A DNA stretch of 64,000 bases from CAWFLT01 sp963816795. GTDB taxonomy: Bacteria > Acidobacteriota > Vicinamibacteria > Vicinamibacterales > SCN-69-37. Positions 46,017 to 55,564 of the stretch are shown here, piece by piece. Within the stretch, counting starts at the first letter, position 1, and each line of letters opens with the position of its first letter. A program made the translations under genes and the position numbers. The notes beneath the pieces were generated by a model. That model saw only the letters and a list, made by a program, of their open reading frames with translations, did not search any database and was not told the origin of the DNA. The DNA lies in contig CAWFLT010000014.1 of NCBI GenBank assembly GCA_963816795.1, positions 682,001 to 746,000 on the forward strand, read 5' to 3'.

Positions 46017-48057
46017 TTCCAGGTTGGTTTGATCTCGACGAACATCGTCCGGATGCCGCGCCGCAATTGAAACACCACCGCCTCGGGGCGGCGGGTCACC
46101 ACGTCTTTCATGCGCGCCGTCAGGTCTTCCACACTGGCCACGGTGCGGCCATCAACAGCGAGAATGAGATCGCCGACCTGCAGCCGGGCGAGCGCGGCCC
46201 ACCCGCCCGGGCTGACCGACTCGACGATCACGCCGCTGGCCGGCACGTCGCTGAAACGCGGATCGTCGGCATCCGAGGCTGCGACGTTGCGGGCGCGGAA
46301 CTCGAAATCGTTGTCGATGTAGTCGAGCATTTCGCGGGCCAGCCGCGGGCTCGTTCCGAGCACGATCGCCAGCGGACGCTCGGCGTTGTCTCGCCACATC
46401 GTCAACGTCACCGTCGATCCGATGCGATAGCGACGGACCGCCGCGGCAAAAACATCTTCGTCGTTTGGCGCGCTGGCACGCACCGGCTCGCCGTCGATGG
46501 CCAGGATGAGGTCGCCGACCTGCAACGGACTCTTGCTCTCGAGGACGCGAGTGACGCGTACGCCGGTCTTGCCCTTCAGGCCGAGCCGTTCGGCCAACGT
46601 CGGCGTCAATACCTGGACATTGACCGGTATCCAGGCTTTGCTCGCCTCGCTCGGCGGCGGATCCACGCGCGGCTGGCCGACGTCGACGACGGTCAGTCGA
46701 CGCTCCAGGCCCCGATCGAAGCCGACGAGCAGGCTCGCCTTCGTTTTTCCCGTCAGCGCCGATCGCGTCCGGGCTTCGAGATCGGCGAGCGATCGGACCG
46801 GCTGCCCGTCGATCTCGACGACGACGTCGTTTCGGCCGAGCGGCGGCTTCGCCTGCTCGGACGGACCGCCGGGACGGAGATTGACGACGCGCACACCGTC
46901 GGTCGAGGCGCGTCCCATTTCGCGAGCCTCTGATGCGGAGAGGTTGGCACCGACCAGCCCCCAGGCATTCAGCGCGGCCGGCAGGGAGGACGCGATCGGA
47001 CGCTCGATCGGCGTCAGGTTCGCGGTCATTTCTTTTCCGTCGCGACGGAATTCGACCACTGCCGGCTTGCCGATCGCGAGACCGAAGAGCACCTGGTTGA
47101 TCGCCGGAAGCTGCTCGGCGAATCTCGCGTCGGTCGGCGTGCCGTTCACGCGCGTCAGGACGTCGCCGGACTTCAGGCCGGCGGCGTCGGCGGGCGACTT
47201 GGGCGCGACCCACGCAATGAGCGCACCGGCGGTCGAGATCCCGGACACCCGCGGCTGCACCTCGAGGCCGGTCCAGCTGCGGCGCACGCGGCCATCCCGG
47301 CGAATCGCCTCGAACACCGACTTCGCGAGATCGGCAGGAATCGCGCCCCCCAGCCCGAAACTGATCTCGTTGACCCCGACGATTTCGCCGGCGAGGTTCA
47401 CGAGCGGGCCGCCGGAGTTACCCGGATAGATCGCCGCGTCGTGGCCGATCCACTTGACGACGGAGCCGACGTCTTCGCCGTCGAGCAGGCCCATCGCATT
47501 GCCGTAGGCCGACGGCATCATCATGTTCAAGTTGGAGACGATTCCGCGTGTCACCGACTGCGACAGCGCGAGCGGACTGCCCATCGCGAGCACGACGTCG
47601 CCCTGGCGCAACCCGGCCGAACTGCCGACGCGCGCGGCCGGAAAGGTCCTCGGCTTCGCAGGGGTCAGCTTCAACACCGCGAGATCGGAGAGCGGATCGG
47701 TGCCGATCAACTCCGCCGAAACTTCTTCATTGCTCGGCAGCGTGCAGACGATCCGCTGCACCCGCCCGGCGACGTGATGGTTCGTGATGACAAATCCATC
47801 CGGCGTGACGATGGTGCCGCTGCCCGAGGCCTCGAGTTTGATCTCGCGCCCGCCGGTCCACTGCAAGGCGACGACGGAAATGCGAACCAGGCTTGGATAG
47901 ACCGCCGCTATCGCGCGGTCAATCGCCGCGCGATCCGCCGACGTCGCCGAAGTCGCGAGGTCGCGGCTGGTGGGCGCGCGGGCGTCTGACCCTGAGCCGG
48001 AGCCGCGGCGAACACCACCAACACGAGAAGAAGCAGGGAGCGAGCCACGAAGGGCAT
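46013..48057 (-). CDS. HtrA/DegP-type serine protease with about four PDZ domains
   Basis: About 680 residues after correcting two shifts in 47960-47990. Signal peptide ARSLLLLVLVVFAAAPAQGQ. Trypsin-like domain with intact triad: VITNHHVAG (His), PLSDLAVLKL (Asp), YPGNSGGPLV (Ser). C-terminal to it I count four PDZ-like modules, each closing with a carrier loop: LKSGDVLTRVNGTP, LGRNDVVVEIDGQPV, LQVGDLILAIDGEPV and LQVGDLILAVDGRTV. Typical DegP has two PDZ domains. Length is 3n+2, fitting two extra bases. It is co-transcribed with the catalytically dead homologue. Confidence 0.85.
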
Positions 48058-48395
48058 CCTAGCAGACCGCCCGCAGGCGAGCGTAGCGAGCCGTCGCGGG
48101 CGCGCGCATGGGGTGGGGCCCATGCGCCACTAGAAAGAGGTCGCGAAGTGACAGGCGCTTGAGGTCCGGAGTGAAATGCACGCGAAGTCCCGGGCGCTCG
48201 TAGCGCGCCTCGGGCTATGAGGCGCGGCGACTCGCGGGCGAGGTCCGGAGTGAAGTGCGCAGTCGAGGTCCGGAGTGAAATGCGCATGAGGTCCGGGCGT
48301 GAAGTGCGCTTAAGAAAAGAAGACCGCCCGCAGGCGAGTGTACGAGCCGTCGCGCGCGCGCATGGGGGTGGGGCCCCATGCGCCACTAAGTAAGA
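48058..48395. repeat. 23-bp repeat block bracketed by direct GC-rich repeats
   Basis: Two direct copies of AGACCGCCCGCAGGCGAG...GCATGGGGGTGGGGCCCCATGCGCCACTA (48062-48135 and 48322-48388) enclose about five 23-bp units of GAGGTCCGGAGTGAAATGC type (48148-48318) and a CGCTCGTAGCGCGCCTCGGGCTATGAGGCGCG hairpin. The layout resembles a composite unit. The second copy runs into the msrA stop. No gene is visible here. Confidence 0.8.
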
Positions 48396-49028
48396 GAGCA
48401 CTTCACGCCGGTCCCCCCGATGCCGCAGTAGCCGCCGGGGTTCTTGTGCAGGTACTGCTGGTGGTACTCCTCGGCGTAATAGAACGGAGGGGCGTCGCGA
48501 ATCTCCGTGGTGATCGGGCTGAGCCCGTGCCGGATCAGATCGGCCTGATAGCGGTCGCGTGACGCTTCAGCGGCGCGGCGCTGCGCGTCGGAGGTGGTGT
48601 AGATCGCCGAACGGTATTGGGTGCCGACGTCGTTGCCCTGGCGCATGCCCTGGGTCGGATCGTGGTTTTCCCAGAACACCCGGAGGAGATCCTCATAGGT
48701 GACCTTGGCGGGATCGAACACGACCAGCACCGACCTCCGTGTGCCCGGTGCCGCCAGAACAGACTTCCTGGTAGCTCGGATGCCTGGTGTATCCGCCCGC
48801 ATAGCCGACCGCCGTGGTGTAGACGCCTGGCGTCTGCCAGAACTTCCGCTCCGCGCCCCAGAAGCAGCCCAGACCGAACACCGCCTGCTCGAGACCGGCG
48901 GGAAACGGCGGCGCGATGGGTGCGCCGTTGACGGCGTGCCTCGCCGGCACCGCCATCGGCACCTCGCGTCCGGGAATCGCGTCGTCGGCCGTCGGCAGCG
49001 TCGTCTTCTTCGTGGCAAACAGCGCCAT
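48386..49028 (-). CDS. msrA: Peptide-methionine (S)-S-oxide reductase, one frameshift
   Basis: About 213 residues. MsrA reduces methionine-S-sulfoxide. The catalytic motif is AVFGLGCFWGAERKFW (Cys nucleophile in GCFWG), then TAVGYAGGYTRHPSYQEVCSGGTGHTEV, DPAKVTYEDLLRVFWENHDPT, QYRSAIY and the C-terminal GYCGIGGTGVKC with recycling Cys. One extra base at 48730-48734 (GTCG, GTC/GTG Val) breaks the frame; length is 3n+1. It precedes nothing but the repeats and follows msrB by about 40 bp on the same strand. Confidence 0.93.
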
Positions 49029-49069
49029 GGGTGTCCTCGTTTCTTCGCTACGTGATCTGTGCGGCGTCG

Positions 49070-49486
49070 TTACTTGCCGGGGTCGGACGGCTCGAACTTC
49101 ATCGCCACGCCATTCATGCAGTACCGCAACCCCGTCGGCCGCGGACCATCCTCGAACACGTGGCCGAGATGGCCGCCGCATCTCTGACAGTGCACTTCCG
49201 TGCGGACCATCATGTGCGTCCGATCGGTGGTCGTGCCGACGGCACCGTCCATCGGCTCATAGAAGCTGGGCCAGCCGGTCCCGCTTTCGAACTTCGTTTC
49301 CGAGGAGAACAAGGCCTGCCCGCAACCCGCACAGAGGAACGTGCCGTCGCGTTTCTCCTGATTCAGCGGGCTCGTGCCGCGCATCTCGGTACCGTGGCAC
49401 CGCAGCACGTCGTACTGCTTCGGCGAGAGGGTCTCCTGCCATTCTTCATCGGTCTTGGCGACGTCGAACGGATCTTCATTCTTCAT
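49070..49486 (-). CDS. msrB: Peptide-methionine (R)-S-oxide reductase
   Basis: A 138-residue MsrB: DEEWQETLSPKQYDVLRCHGTE, GTFLCAGCGQALFSSETKFESGTGWPSF, VRTEVHCQRCGGHLGHVF and RYCMNGVAMKFEP. Two CxxC pairs (CAGC, CQRC) bind structural zinc and the catalytic Cys is in RYCMNG. I chose the ATG at 49484-49486 (MKNEDPFD); two earlier in-frame ATGs are encoded by the octamer repeat. It pairs with msrA to repair both sulfoxide isomers. Confidence 0.94.
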   Translation of the reverse strand: MKNEDPFDVAKTDEEWQETLSPKQYDVLRCHGTEMRGTSPLNQEKRDGTFLCAGCGQALFSSETKFESGTGWPSFYEPMDGAVGTTTDRTHMMVRTEVHCQRCGGHLGHVFEDGPRPTGLRYCMNGVAMKFEPSDPGK

Positions 49487-49495
49487 GTTCTTCAT

Positions 49496-49540
49496 TGCCC
49501 ATTGCCTCATTGCCCCATTGCCCCATTGCTTCATTGCCCG
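49496..49540. repeat. CCCCATTG/CCTCATTG octamer array
   Basis: About five units (CCTCATTG, CCCCATTG twice, CTTCATTG) directly upstream of msrB, overlapping where its leader would lie. One orientation only. Confidence 0.8.
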
Positions 49541-49673
49541 CCGGAGCGCCCTTCGGCATCTTGATCCATGCTACCGGACCGGTCAAGCTGCCGGCGGTGC
49601 CATCACCGTAAAGCAGTCGCCTTCGGGCGCGGCCGCGATACGCAGGCCGAGGCTTCGATACAATCGCACCACC

Positions 49674-50719
49674 ATGACTTGGAACCAGCTGGTCGCCGGT
49701 CTGACCGTCGCCTCCGCGCTGACAGCGGGCGCGACGGCTGTACAGTCTCCGCGCACCCACCGGCTCGAAGCGACGCCGTCCACCGTCGCCTACGGGTACT
49801 ACTGGTCCGAGGCGAAGCCGGTCCTGCGCGTCGCCTCGGGCGACATCATCGACGTCGACACCTTGCTGACCAACTCGCCGCAGGGCCTCGCCCGCGCCGG
49901 CGTGCCCGACGACAAGATTCAGGCCTCGCTCAAAGCCGATCGTCGCGGCGTTCCCGACCGGCAGCGCCGGACGCGGACCGGGCGGACACATCCTGACCGG
50001 ACCGGTGTACGTCGAGGGCGCCGAGCCCGGCGACGTGCTGCAGGTCGACGTGCTGTCGATCGACCTGCCGATTGACTACGGCTACAACGGCTGCAGCGGA
50101 TTTCTGCGCGACAACTGCGATCGCAGCGGCGGGCACGAAGATCATGACGCTGGACCGGAAGGCGATGACGTCGGAGTTCCTGCCCGGCATCGTCATCCCG
50201 CTCAAGCCGTTCTTCGGCAGCATGGGCGTCGCGCCCGCGCCGGAGATCGGACGCGTGAGCAGCAATCCGCCGGGCCGGCATGCCGGCAATCTCGACAACC
50301 GTGAGCTGGTCGCCGGCTCGACGCTCTTCATTCCGGTGTTCGTGCCGGGCGCGCTCTTCGAGGTCGGCGATGGCCATGCGGCGCAAGGCGACGGTGAAGT
50401 CGATCAGACGGCGATCGAGACGTCGCTGCGTGGCCGGCTGCGGTTGACGGTCCGCAAAGACATGAAGCTGACGTGGCCGCGCGCTGAAACGGCGACCGAC
50501 TACATCGCGATGGCGACCGATCCGGATCTGAAGGTCGCGACGAGCGCGGCGATCCAGGAGATGATCGACTTTCTCGTCGCCGAGAAAGGGCTGACGAAGC
50601 ACCAGGCGTATCAGCTCACGAGCCTGGCCGGGCACGTCGCGATCACGCAGCTCGTGGATCTGCCGAACGTCGGCGTGCACGTGAAGATGGCGAAGGAGAT
50701 CTTCAAGAAGACCAAATGA
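49674..50719 (+). CDS. Acetamidase/formamidase family protein, two +1 shifts
   Basis: About 347 residues with signal peptide (LVAGLTVASALTAGATAVQS). FmdA_AmdA family blocks: VAYGYYWSEAKPVLRVASGDIIDVDT, GGHILTGPVYVEGAEPGDVLQVDVL, EFLPGIVIPLKPFFGSMGVAP, NPPGRHAGNLDNRELVAGSTLFIPVFVPGALFEVGDGHAAQGDGE, TDYIAMATDPDL. The family hydrolyses short amides to ammonia and acid. Extra bases at 49935-49938 (GCCG) and 50122-50125 (CGCA) restore the frame; both read as two synonymous codons. Export is unusual for this family. The stop overlaps the patatin start. Confidence 0.9.
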
Positions 50720-51635
50720 GCCATCCTGTCGCCGAGATCCTGCGGCGGCGTGCCGCCCGACAGAGCCGGCCGCCGCACGGCGACGGCGCGAGCGTCGCGC
50801 TCGCGGTCGAAGGCGGGGCGATGCGCGGCGTGGTCTCGGCCGGCATGGTCTCCGCGCTCGAAGCGCTGGGGCTCGTCGACGCCTTCGACGCGGTGTACGG
50901 CTCGTCGGCCGGGGCGCATCAACGCCGCCTATTTTCTCGCCGGCCAGGCCGCGTTCGGCACGCGGATCTACTACGAGGACATCAACAATCGGCGCTTCAT
51001 CGACATGCGCCGGCCGCTCGTTGGCCGCCCGATCGTCAATCTGTCGTTTCTCATCGATGACGTCGCGGTGAAGCGCAAGCCGCTCGACGTCGCCCGCGTG
51101 CTCGCCTCGCCGACGCCGCTGCGCGTGATGGCGACCGACCTGGCGACGTGCGCCGGCGTCGCGCTGCGCGACTTTCGCGACGCCGCGGGCCTGCTCGGCG
51201 CGATGCGCGCCGGCGCGACGATGCCCGTCATGGCGGGCCCTCCCGTGACGTACAACGGCGGGCAGCTACTTCGACGCGTCGCTGACGGAACCGATTCCGG
51301 TCCCGACGGCGGAGGCCGACGGCCACACGCACATCCTCGTCCTGCTGACCCGTCCGAGCGAATCGCCGCGCGTGCTCAGCCGTTTCGACCGCGTGTTCGT
51401 CCTGCCCCGCCTGCGGCGCATTTCGGCGCCACTCGCCGCGAAGTACGTGGATCCCGGTACGGCCTACGCCGCACTGCTCGGCCAGATTGCCGGCGGCACC
51501 GGCCCGCTGCGGCGCGCGTGCGTGCTCGGCATCCGTCCCGGCCCGCCGGCCGTGAGCAAGCTCGAACGGCGCGTCGCTCACCTGCGGGCGGCCGCGGACC
51601 GTGGCTATCAGGCGGTGATCGCCGCGTTGGGCTAA
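50716..51635 (+). CDS. Patatin-like phospholipase, two +1 shifts
   Basis: About 305 residues. LALAVEGGAMRG-type oxyanion loop (VALAVEGGAMRGVVSAGM), nucleophile elbow YGSSAGAINAAYF after correction at 50914-50917 (GCGC), and the dyad Asp region NGGSYFDASL after correction at 51260-51263 (GGGC). Both extra bases fit two synonymous third-position bases. Length minus two is divisible by three. Bacterial YchK/RssA-like patatins act on acyl lipids. The start overlaps the acetamidase stop (ATGA). Confidence 0.85.
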
Positions 51636-51638
51636 GCA

Positions 51639-51780
51639 GACACCCGCGCCGCAACGCGGCGCGGCCCGAGGCGTGGGGGTGGGGCCCCACGCCATTAAGC
51701 AAAGTTGGCCAACTTTATCAAAGGCGCGGGGCCCCACCCCCGCGCTCGGGCCGCGCGCCGCGTTGCGGCGCGCGGGTGTC
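51639..51780. repeat. GC-rich palindromic element (142 bp)
   Basis: Near-identical to 27788-27930: arms GACACCCGCGCCGC and GCGGCGCGCGGGTGTC, blocks GGCGTGGGGGTGGGGCCCCA and GGGGCCCCACCCCCGCGCTC, centre TTAAGCAAAGTTGGCCAACTTTATC, itself a perfect short palindrome. It separates the patatin and M1 peptidase genes. Confidence 0.9.
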
Positions 51781-51806
51781 TGCGACGGCGGCTATAGAAT
51801 GGCGTC

Positions 51807-54397
51807 GTGTCTCGACGACTCCTCATCCCCGCGCTCGTCCTCATGGCGGCTGGCGTCGCCGTCTGGACGCTGACCAGGAGGCCGCCGGTGCCGCCAGATG
51901 CGGGCATTCCGCTGTCGCTGGCTCAGGATCGCGCCGCGCGCATCTCGGATCTTCGCTACCAGGTCACGTTCCAGGTGCCTGCGAAGCGCCCCGACCCGAT
52001 TCGCGCCAATCTCGTGGCCCGGTTCATGCTGAAGGACCGCTCGCAGGCCGGTGTACTTCGATTTCGCGCAGCCAGCCGATCGCGTCGTCGCCGTCGCGGC
52101 GAACCAGCAGCGACTCGAGGTAGCGCTGGATCGGCAGCACCTCGCGATTCCGGCCAGTGCGCTCGTCGACGGCGAGAACAAGGTCGAGATCGAATTCCTG
52201 GCCGGCGAGGCGCCGCTCAATCGGCAGGACGACTTCCTCTATTCGCTGTTCGTGCCGGCGCGGGCGTCACTGGCGATGCCGGTCTTCGACCAGCCGGACC
52301 TGAAGGCGAAGTGGCAACTCATCCTGAACGTGCCGCCGGACTGGACCGCGGTGTCCAACGGCCGCGAGACCGGACGGACCGCGGCTCCCGATCACATCGG
52401 ACTCGTGTTCGAGGAGACGCCGCCGATCTCGACCTATCTGTTCGCGTTCGCGGCGGGCAAGTTCAGCGTCGAGACGGCGGAACGCAACGGGCGGACCTTC
52501 CGGATGTTCCATCGCGAGACCGACGCCGCGAAGGTCGCGCAGGAACCGCGACGCCGTCTTCGACCTGCACGCACGCGCGCTCGCGTGGCTCGAGGACTAC
52601 ACGGCGATCCCTTATCCGTTCGGCAAGTTCGACGTTCGTCCTGATTCCGTCGTTCCAGTTCGGCGGCATGGAGCACCCCGGCGCGATCTACTACAACGCC
52701 AGCGGCCTGCTGCTCGATGAGAGCGCGACGCAGAACCAGTTGCTCGGCCGCGCGAGCGTGATTTCGCACGAAACGGCGCACATGTGGTTCGGCGACCTGG
52801 TCACGATGCGCTGGTTCAACGACGTCTGGATGAAGGAGGTCTTCGCGAACTTCATGGCCGCGAAGATCGTGAACCCGTCGTTCCCGGCGTTGAATCACGA
52901 GCTCCGGTTCCTCTACCAGCACTATCCCGTCGGCCTATGAGGTCGACCGGACGGACGGCGCGAATCCGATCCGGCAGGATCTGGCGAACCTCAATGAAGC
53001 CGGCTCGCTCTACGGTGCGATCATCTACCAGAAGGCGCCGATCGTCATGCGCCAACTCGAGCTGCTGACGGGCGCCGGGCCGTTCCGTGATGGCTTGCGG
53101 GAGTACCTCAAGGCCCACAGTTTCGGGAACGCGACGTGGTCCGATCTGATCGCCATCCTCGATGGCAAGACGCCCGAGGATCTCGCGGCGTGGAGCCGGG
53201 CCTGGGTCGAAGCACCGGGCCGGCCCACGATCACGACCGAGCTCGAGATGTCGGATCAGCACGTCGACCGGCTGGCTTTCCGTCAGAGCGATCCGCGCGG
53301 CCGCCAGATGGCCTGGCCCGAACGGCTGCGGGTCGTCGCAGACTCGTCGGCGGGCGTGCGCAGCTTCGACGTCACGATCGGCGCCGCGTCAACCGACGTC
53401 CCGACGGCGCGCGGCCTGCCCCGGCCGAAGTGGATCCTCCCGACGGGAGCCGGGCTCGGCTACGGCTACTTCGACCTCGACCCGATGACACTCGAGGCAT
53501 TGACGACCGGACTGTCGTCGATCGCGGACCCGCTGACGCGCGGCGCGGCCCTCGTGACGCTGTGGGAGAGCATGCTCGAGGGCAAGCTCACGCCCGGAGC
53601 GCCTGATCGAGACCATGGTCACGGCCCTCCCGCGCGAGACCGACGAGCTGACGCTCAGTCAACTGCTCGAGTACACGCAGCGGGCGTTCTGGCGGTTCAC
53701 GCAGGCCGACGATCGCGCCGGACTGGCGCCGGAGCTCGAGGACCTGTTCAAGGCCGGGCTGGCGTCGGCGAAGACGACCAGCGCGAAAGCGGCGTGGTTC
53801 GATGCGCTCAAGAGCGTGGCGACGACCCCGGCGACGATCGCCTGGCTCGAACGAGTCTGGCGTCGCGAGATCAAGGTGCCGGGCCTGCCGTTCGCCGAGG
53901 CCGACGAAGCGTCCCTGGCCCTCGATCTGGCCGTCCGTGACGTCTCGAGCGCCGACGCGATGCTGAAGACCCAGTTGTCACGCTTCACCAATCCCGACCG
54001 CAAGGCGCGGTTCGCCTTCGTCATGCCCGCGCTCTCCCGGGACGTCGCCGTGCGTGAGCAGTTCTTCGACAGTCTCTCTGACGTCAACCAGCGGCGCCGC
54101 GAAGCGTGGGTGCTCGAAGCCGCGCGCTACCTCCACCATCCGCTTCGCGCGGCGGTCTCGAAAAAGCTCGTCCTCCCGGCACTCGAGCTCGTGCGGGAGA
54201 TTCAGCAGACCGGCGACATCTTCTTCCCGAAGCGCTGGGCGGACGCCACGCTCGGCGGCTATCAGTCGATCCAGACCGCCGCCGACGTGCGCGCGTTCAT
54301 CGATCACTTGCCGCCCGACTACCCGCCGCGGCTGAAATGGGTCCTGCTCTCGTCGGCGGATCAACTATTTCGAGCCGCCAGACTGCTGAATAAGTAG
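51807..54397 (+). CDS. M1-family aminopeptidase, five +1 shifts
   Basis: After removing extra bases (about 52050, 52543, 52634, 52929, 53596) the protein is about 861 residues. An N-terminal membrane segment (LLIPALVLMAAGVAVWTL) anchors it. Catalytic parts: substrate motif FGGMEHPGAIYY (GAMEN-like), zinc site VISHETAHMWFGDLVTMRWFNDVWMKEVFANF (HExxH...E) and the downstream helical ERAP1-like C-terminal domain. Three extra bases (GCCG, CCCG, CCCG) read as two synonymous codons. Start is GTG at 51807. Length minus five is divisible by three. It probably trims peptides at the cell envelope. Confidence 0.9.
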
Positions 54398-54413
54398 TGC
54401 TTTGAAATCGCGT

Positions 54414-54462
54414 CTTCGTGGGCTTCGTTTCCTTCGTGTGCTTCGTGTCCTTCGTGGTGAAA
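54414..54462. repeat. CTTCGTGNN nonamer array
   Basis: Five units (CTTCGTGGG, CTTCGTTTC, CTTCGTGTG, CTTCGTGTC, CTTCGTGGT), the reverse complement of the CACGAAGRN unit at 36470-36515. It lies between the M1 peptidase and AlkZ-like genes, ending about 8 bp before the latter's GTG. Confidence 0.85.
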
Positions 54463-54469
54463 GCTGTTT

Positions 54470-55564
54470 GTGACGAGCCTGACCCTTCGCGATCTCAATC
54501 GTGCGACGCTGGCCCGCCAGCTTCTGCTCGCCCGCGAGAAGCTGACGACGGAGCAGGCGGTGTCGCGCCTCGTGGCGTTGCAGGCCCAGCTGCCGCGGCC
54601 GCCATTTCTCGGCCTCTGGACGCGTCTGAAAGGCTTCGAGCGAACGGCGCTGCACCGCGCGCTGATCGAACGCCGCATCGTGCGGGTGACGTCGCTCCGC
54701 GGCACGCTCCACCTGATGACGGCCGCCGACTACCTGGCGCTTCGCGCGTCCCTGCAGCCGGCGCTCGACAAGGGCCTCGAGGCCATTCTTCGCGAACGGC
54801 TCAGCAGCTTCGATCGGGCCGCCGTCACGAAAGCGACCCGCGCGTTCCTGACGAAGACCCCGGCGACGTTCGATGACGTGCGCACGCACCTCGCCGCCAA
54901 GTTTCCCCGGAGCGACCAGCGTGCGATGGCGTACGCGATGCGCCTGACGCTGCCGCTCGTGCAGGTGCCCGCCGAGCGGCCCTGGAGCTTCGAGGCGGCG
55001 GCCGGCTTCGCGCTCGCCGACGAGTGGCTGGGCCGGCCGATCCCGATGGGGTCCGCGCCGGCGGATGCGCTCGTCCTCCGCTATCTCGCCGCGTTTGGCC
55101 CGGCCACACCGGCCGACGCGCAAGCCTGGTCGGCGCTCGGCGGGCTCCGCGAGACATTCGAGCGGCTGCGTCCGACGCTCGTCACCTTTCGCGACGAACG
55201 CAAGCGAGAGCTCTTCGATCTGCCGGATGCCCCACGCCCGGCCGCCGAGACGCCCGCGCCGGTCCGATTCCTGCCGGAGTTCGACAACCTCGTGCTGGCG
55301 CATCAGGACCGGACGCGCGTACTCGCTGACGAATATCGATCGCGCGTGACGACGAAGAATCTTCAGGTCCGCGCGACATTTCTCGTTGATGGCTTCGTCG
55401 CCGGCACCTGGAAGTGCGAACGGAAAAAACAGGTGGCGACCATCACGCTGGAGCCCTTTGCGACCCTGACGAAAAAGGTGCTGGCGGCGCTACAGGAGGA
55501 GGGCGACGCCGTGCTCCAGTTCCTCGAACCCGACGCGAAAGACCGCGTCACCGTGGCTATCTGA
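54470..55564 (+). CDS. AlkZ/YcaQ-like winged-helix DNA glycosylase family protein
   Basis: A 364-residue HTH_42 (winged-helix) protein. The segment VSRLVALQAQLPRPPFLGLWTRL contains the QxQ pair that in AlkZ and YcaQ unhooks DNA interstrand crosslinks; RIVRVTSLRGTLHLMTAADY and VRFLPEFDNLVLAHQDRTRVL are other family blocks, and VRATFLVDGFVAGTWKCERKK leads the C-terminal domain. DNA repair of crosslinked or alkylated bases is inferred from the motif. Start is GTG at 54470. It is convergent with the patatin-barrel gene, overlapping it by 8 bp. Confidence 0.85.
   Translation: MTSLTLRDLNRATLARQLLLAREKLTTEQAVSRLVALQAQLPRPPFLGLWTRLKGFERTALHRALIERRIVRVTSLRGTLHLMTAADYLALRASLQPALDKGLEAILRERLSSFDRAAVTKATRAFLTKTPATFDDVRTHLAAKFPRSDQRAMAYAMRLTLPLVQVPAERPWSFEAAAGFALADEWLGRPIPMGSAPADALVLRYLAAFGPATPADAQAWSALGGLRETFERLRPTLVTFRDERKRELFDLPDAPRPAAETPAPVRFLPEFDNLVLAHQDRTRVLADEYRSRVTTKNLQVRATFLVDGFVAGTWKCERKKQVATITLEPFATLTKKVLAALQEEGDAVLQFLEPDAKDRVTVAI

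Noticed and set aside
14631..54397. Pseudogene decay of glgX, secA, the M1 peptidase and others
   Set aside because: Only +1 changes are seen, catalytic residues and codon usage are preserved, and there are no in-frame stops once frames are joined.
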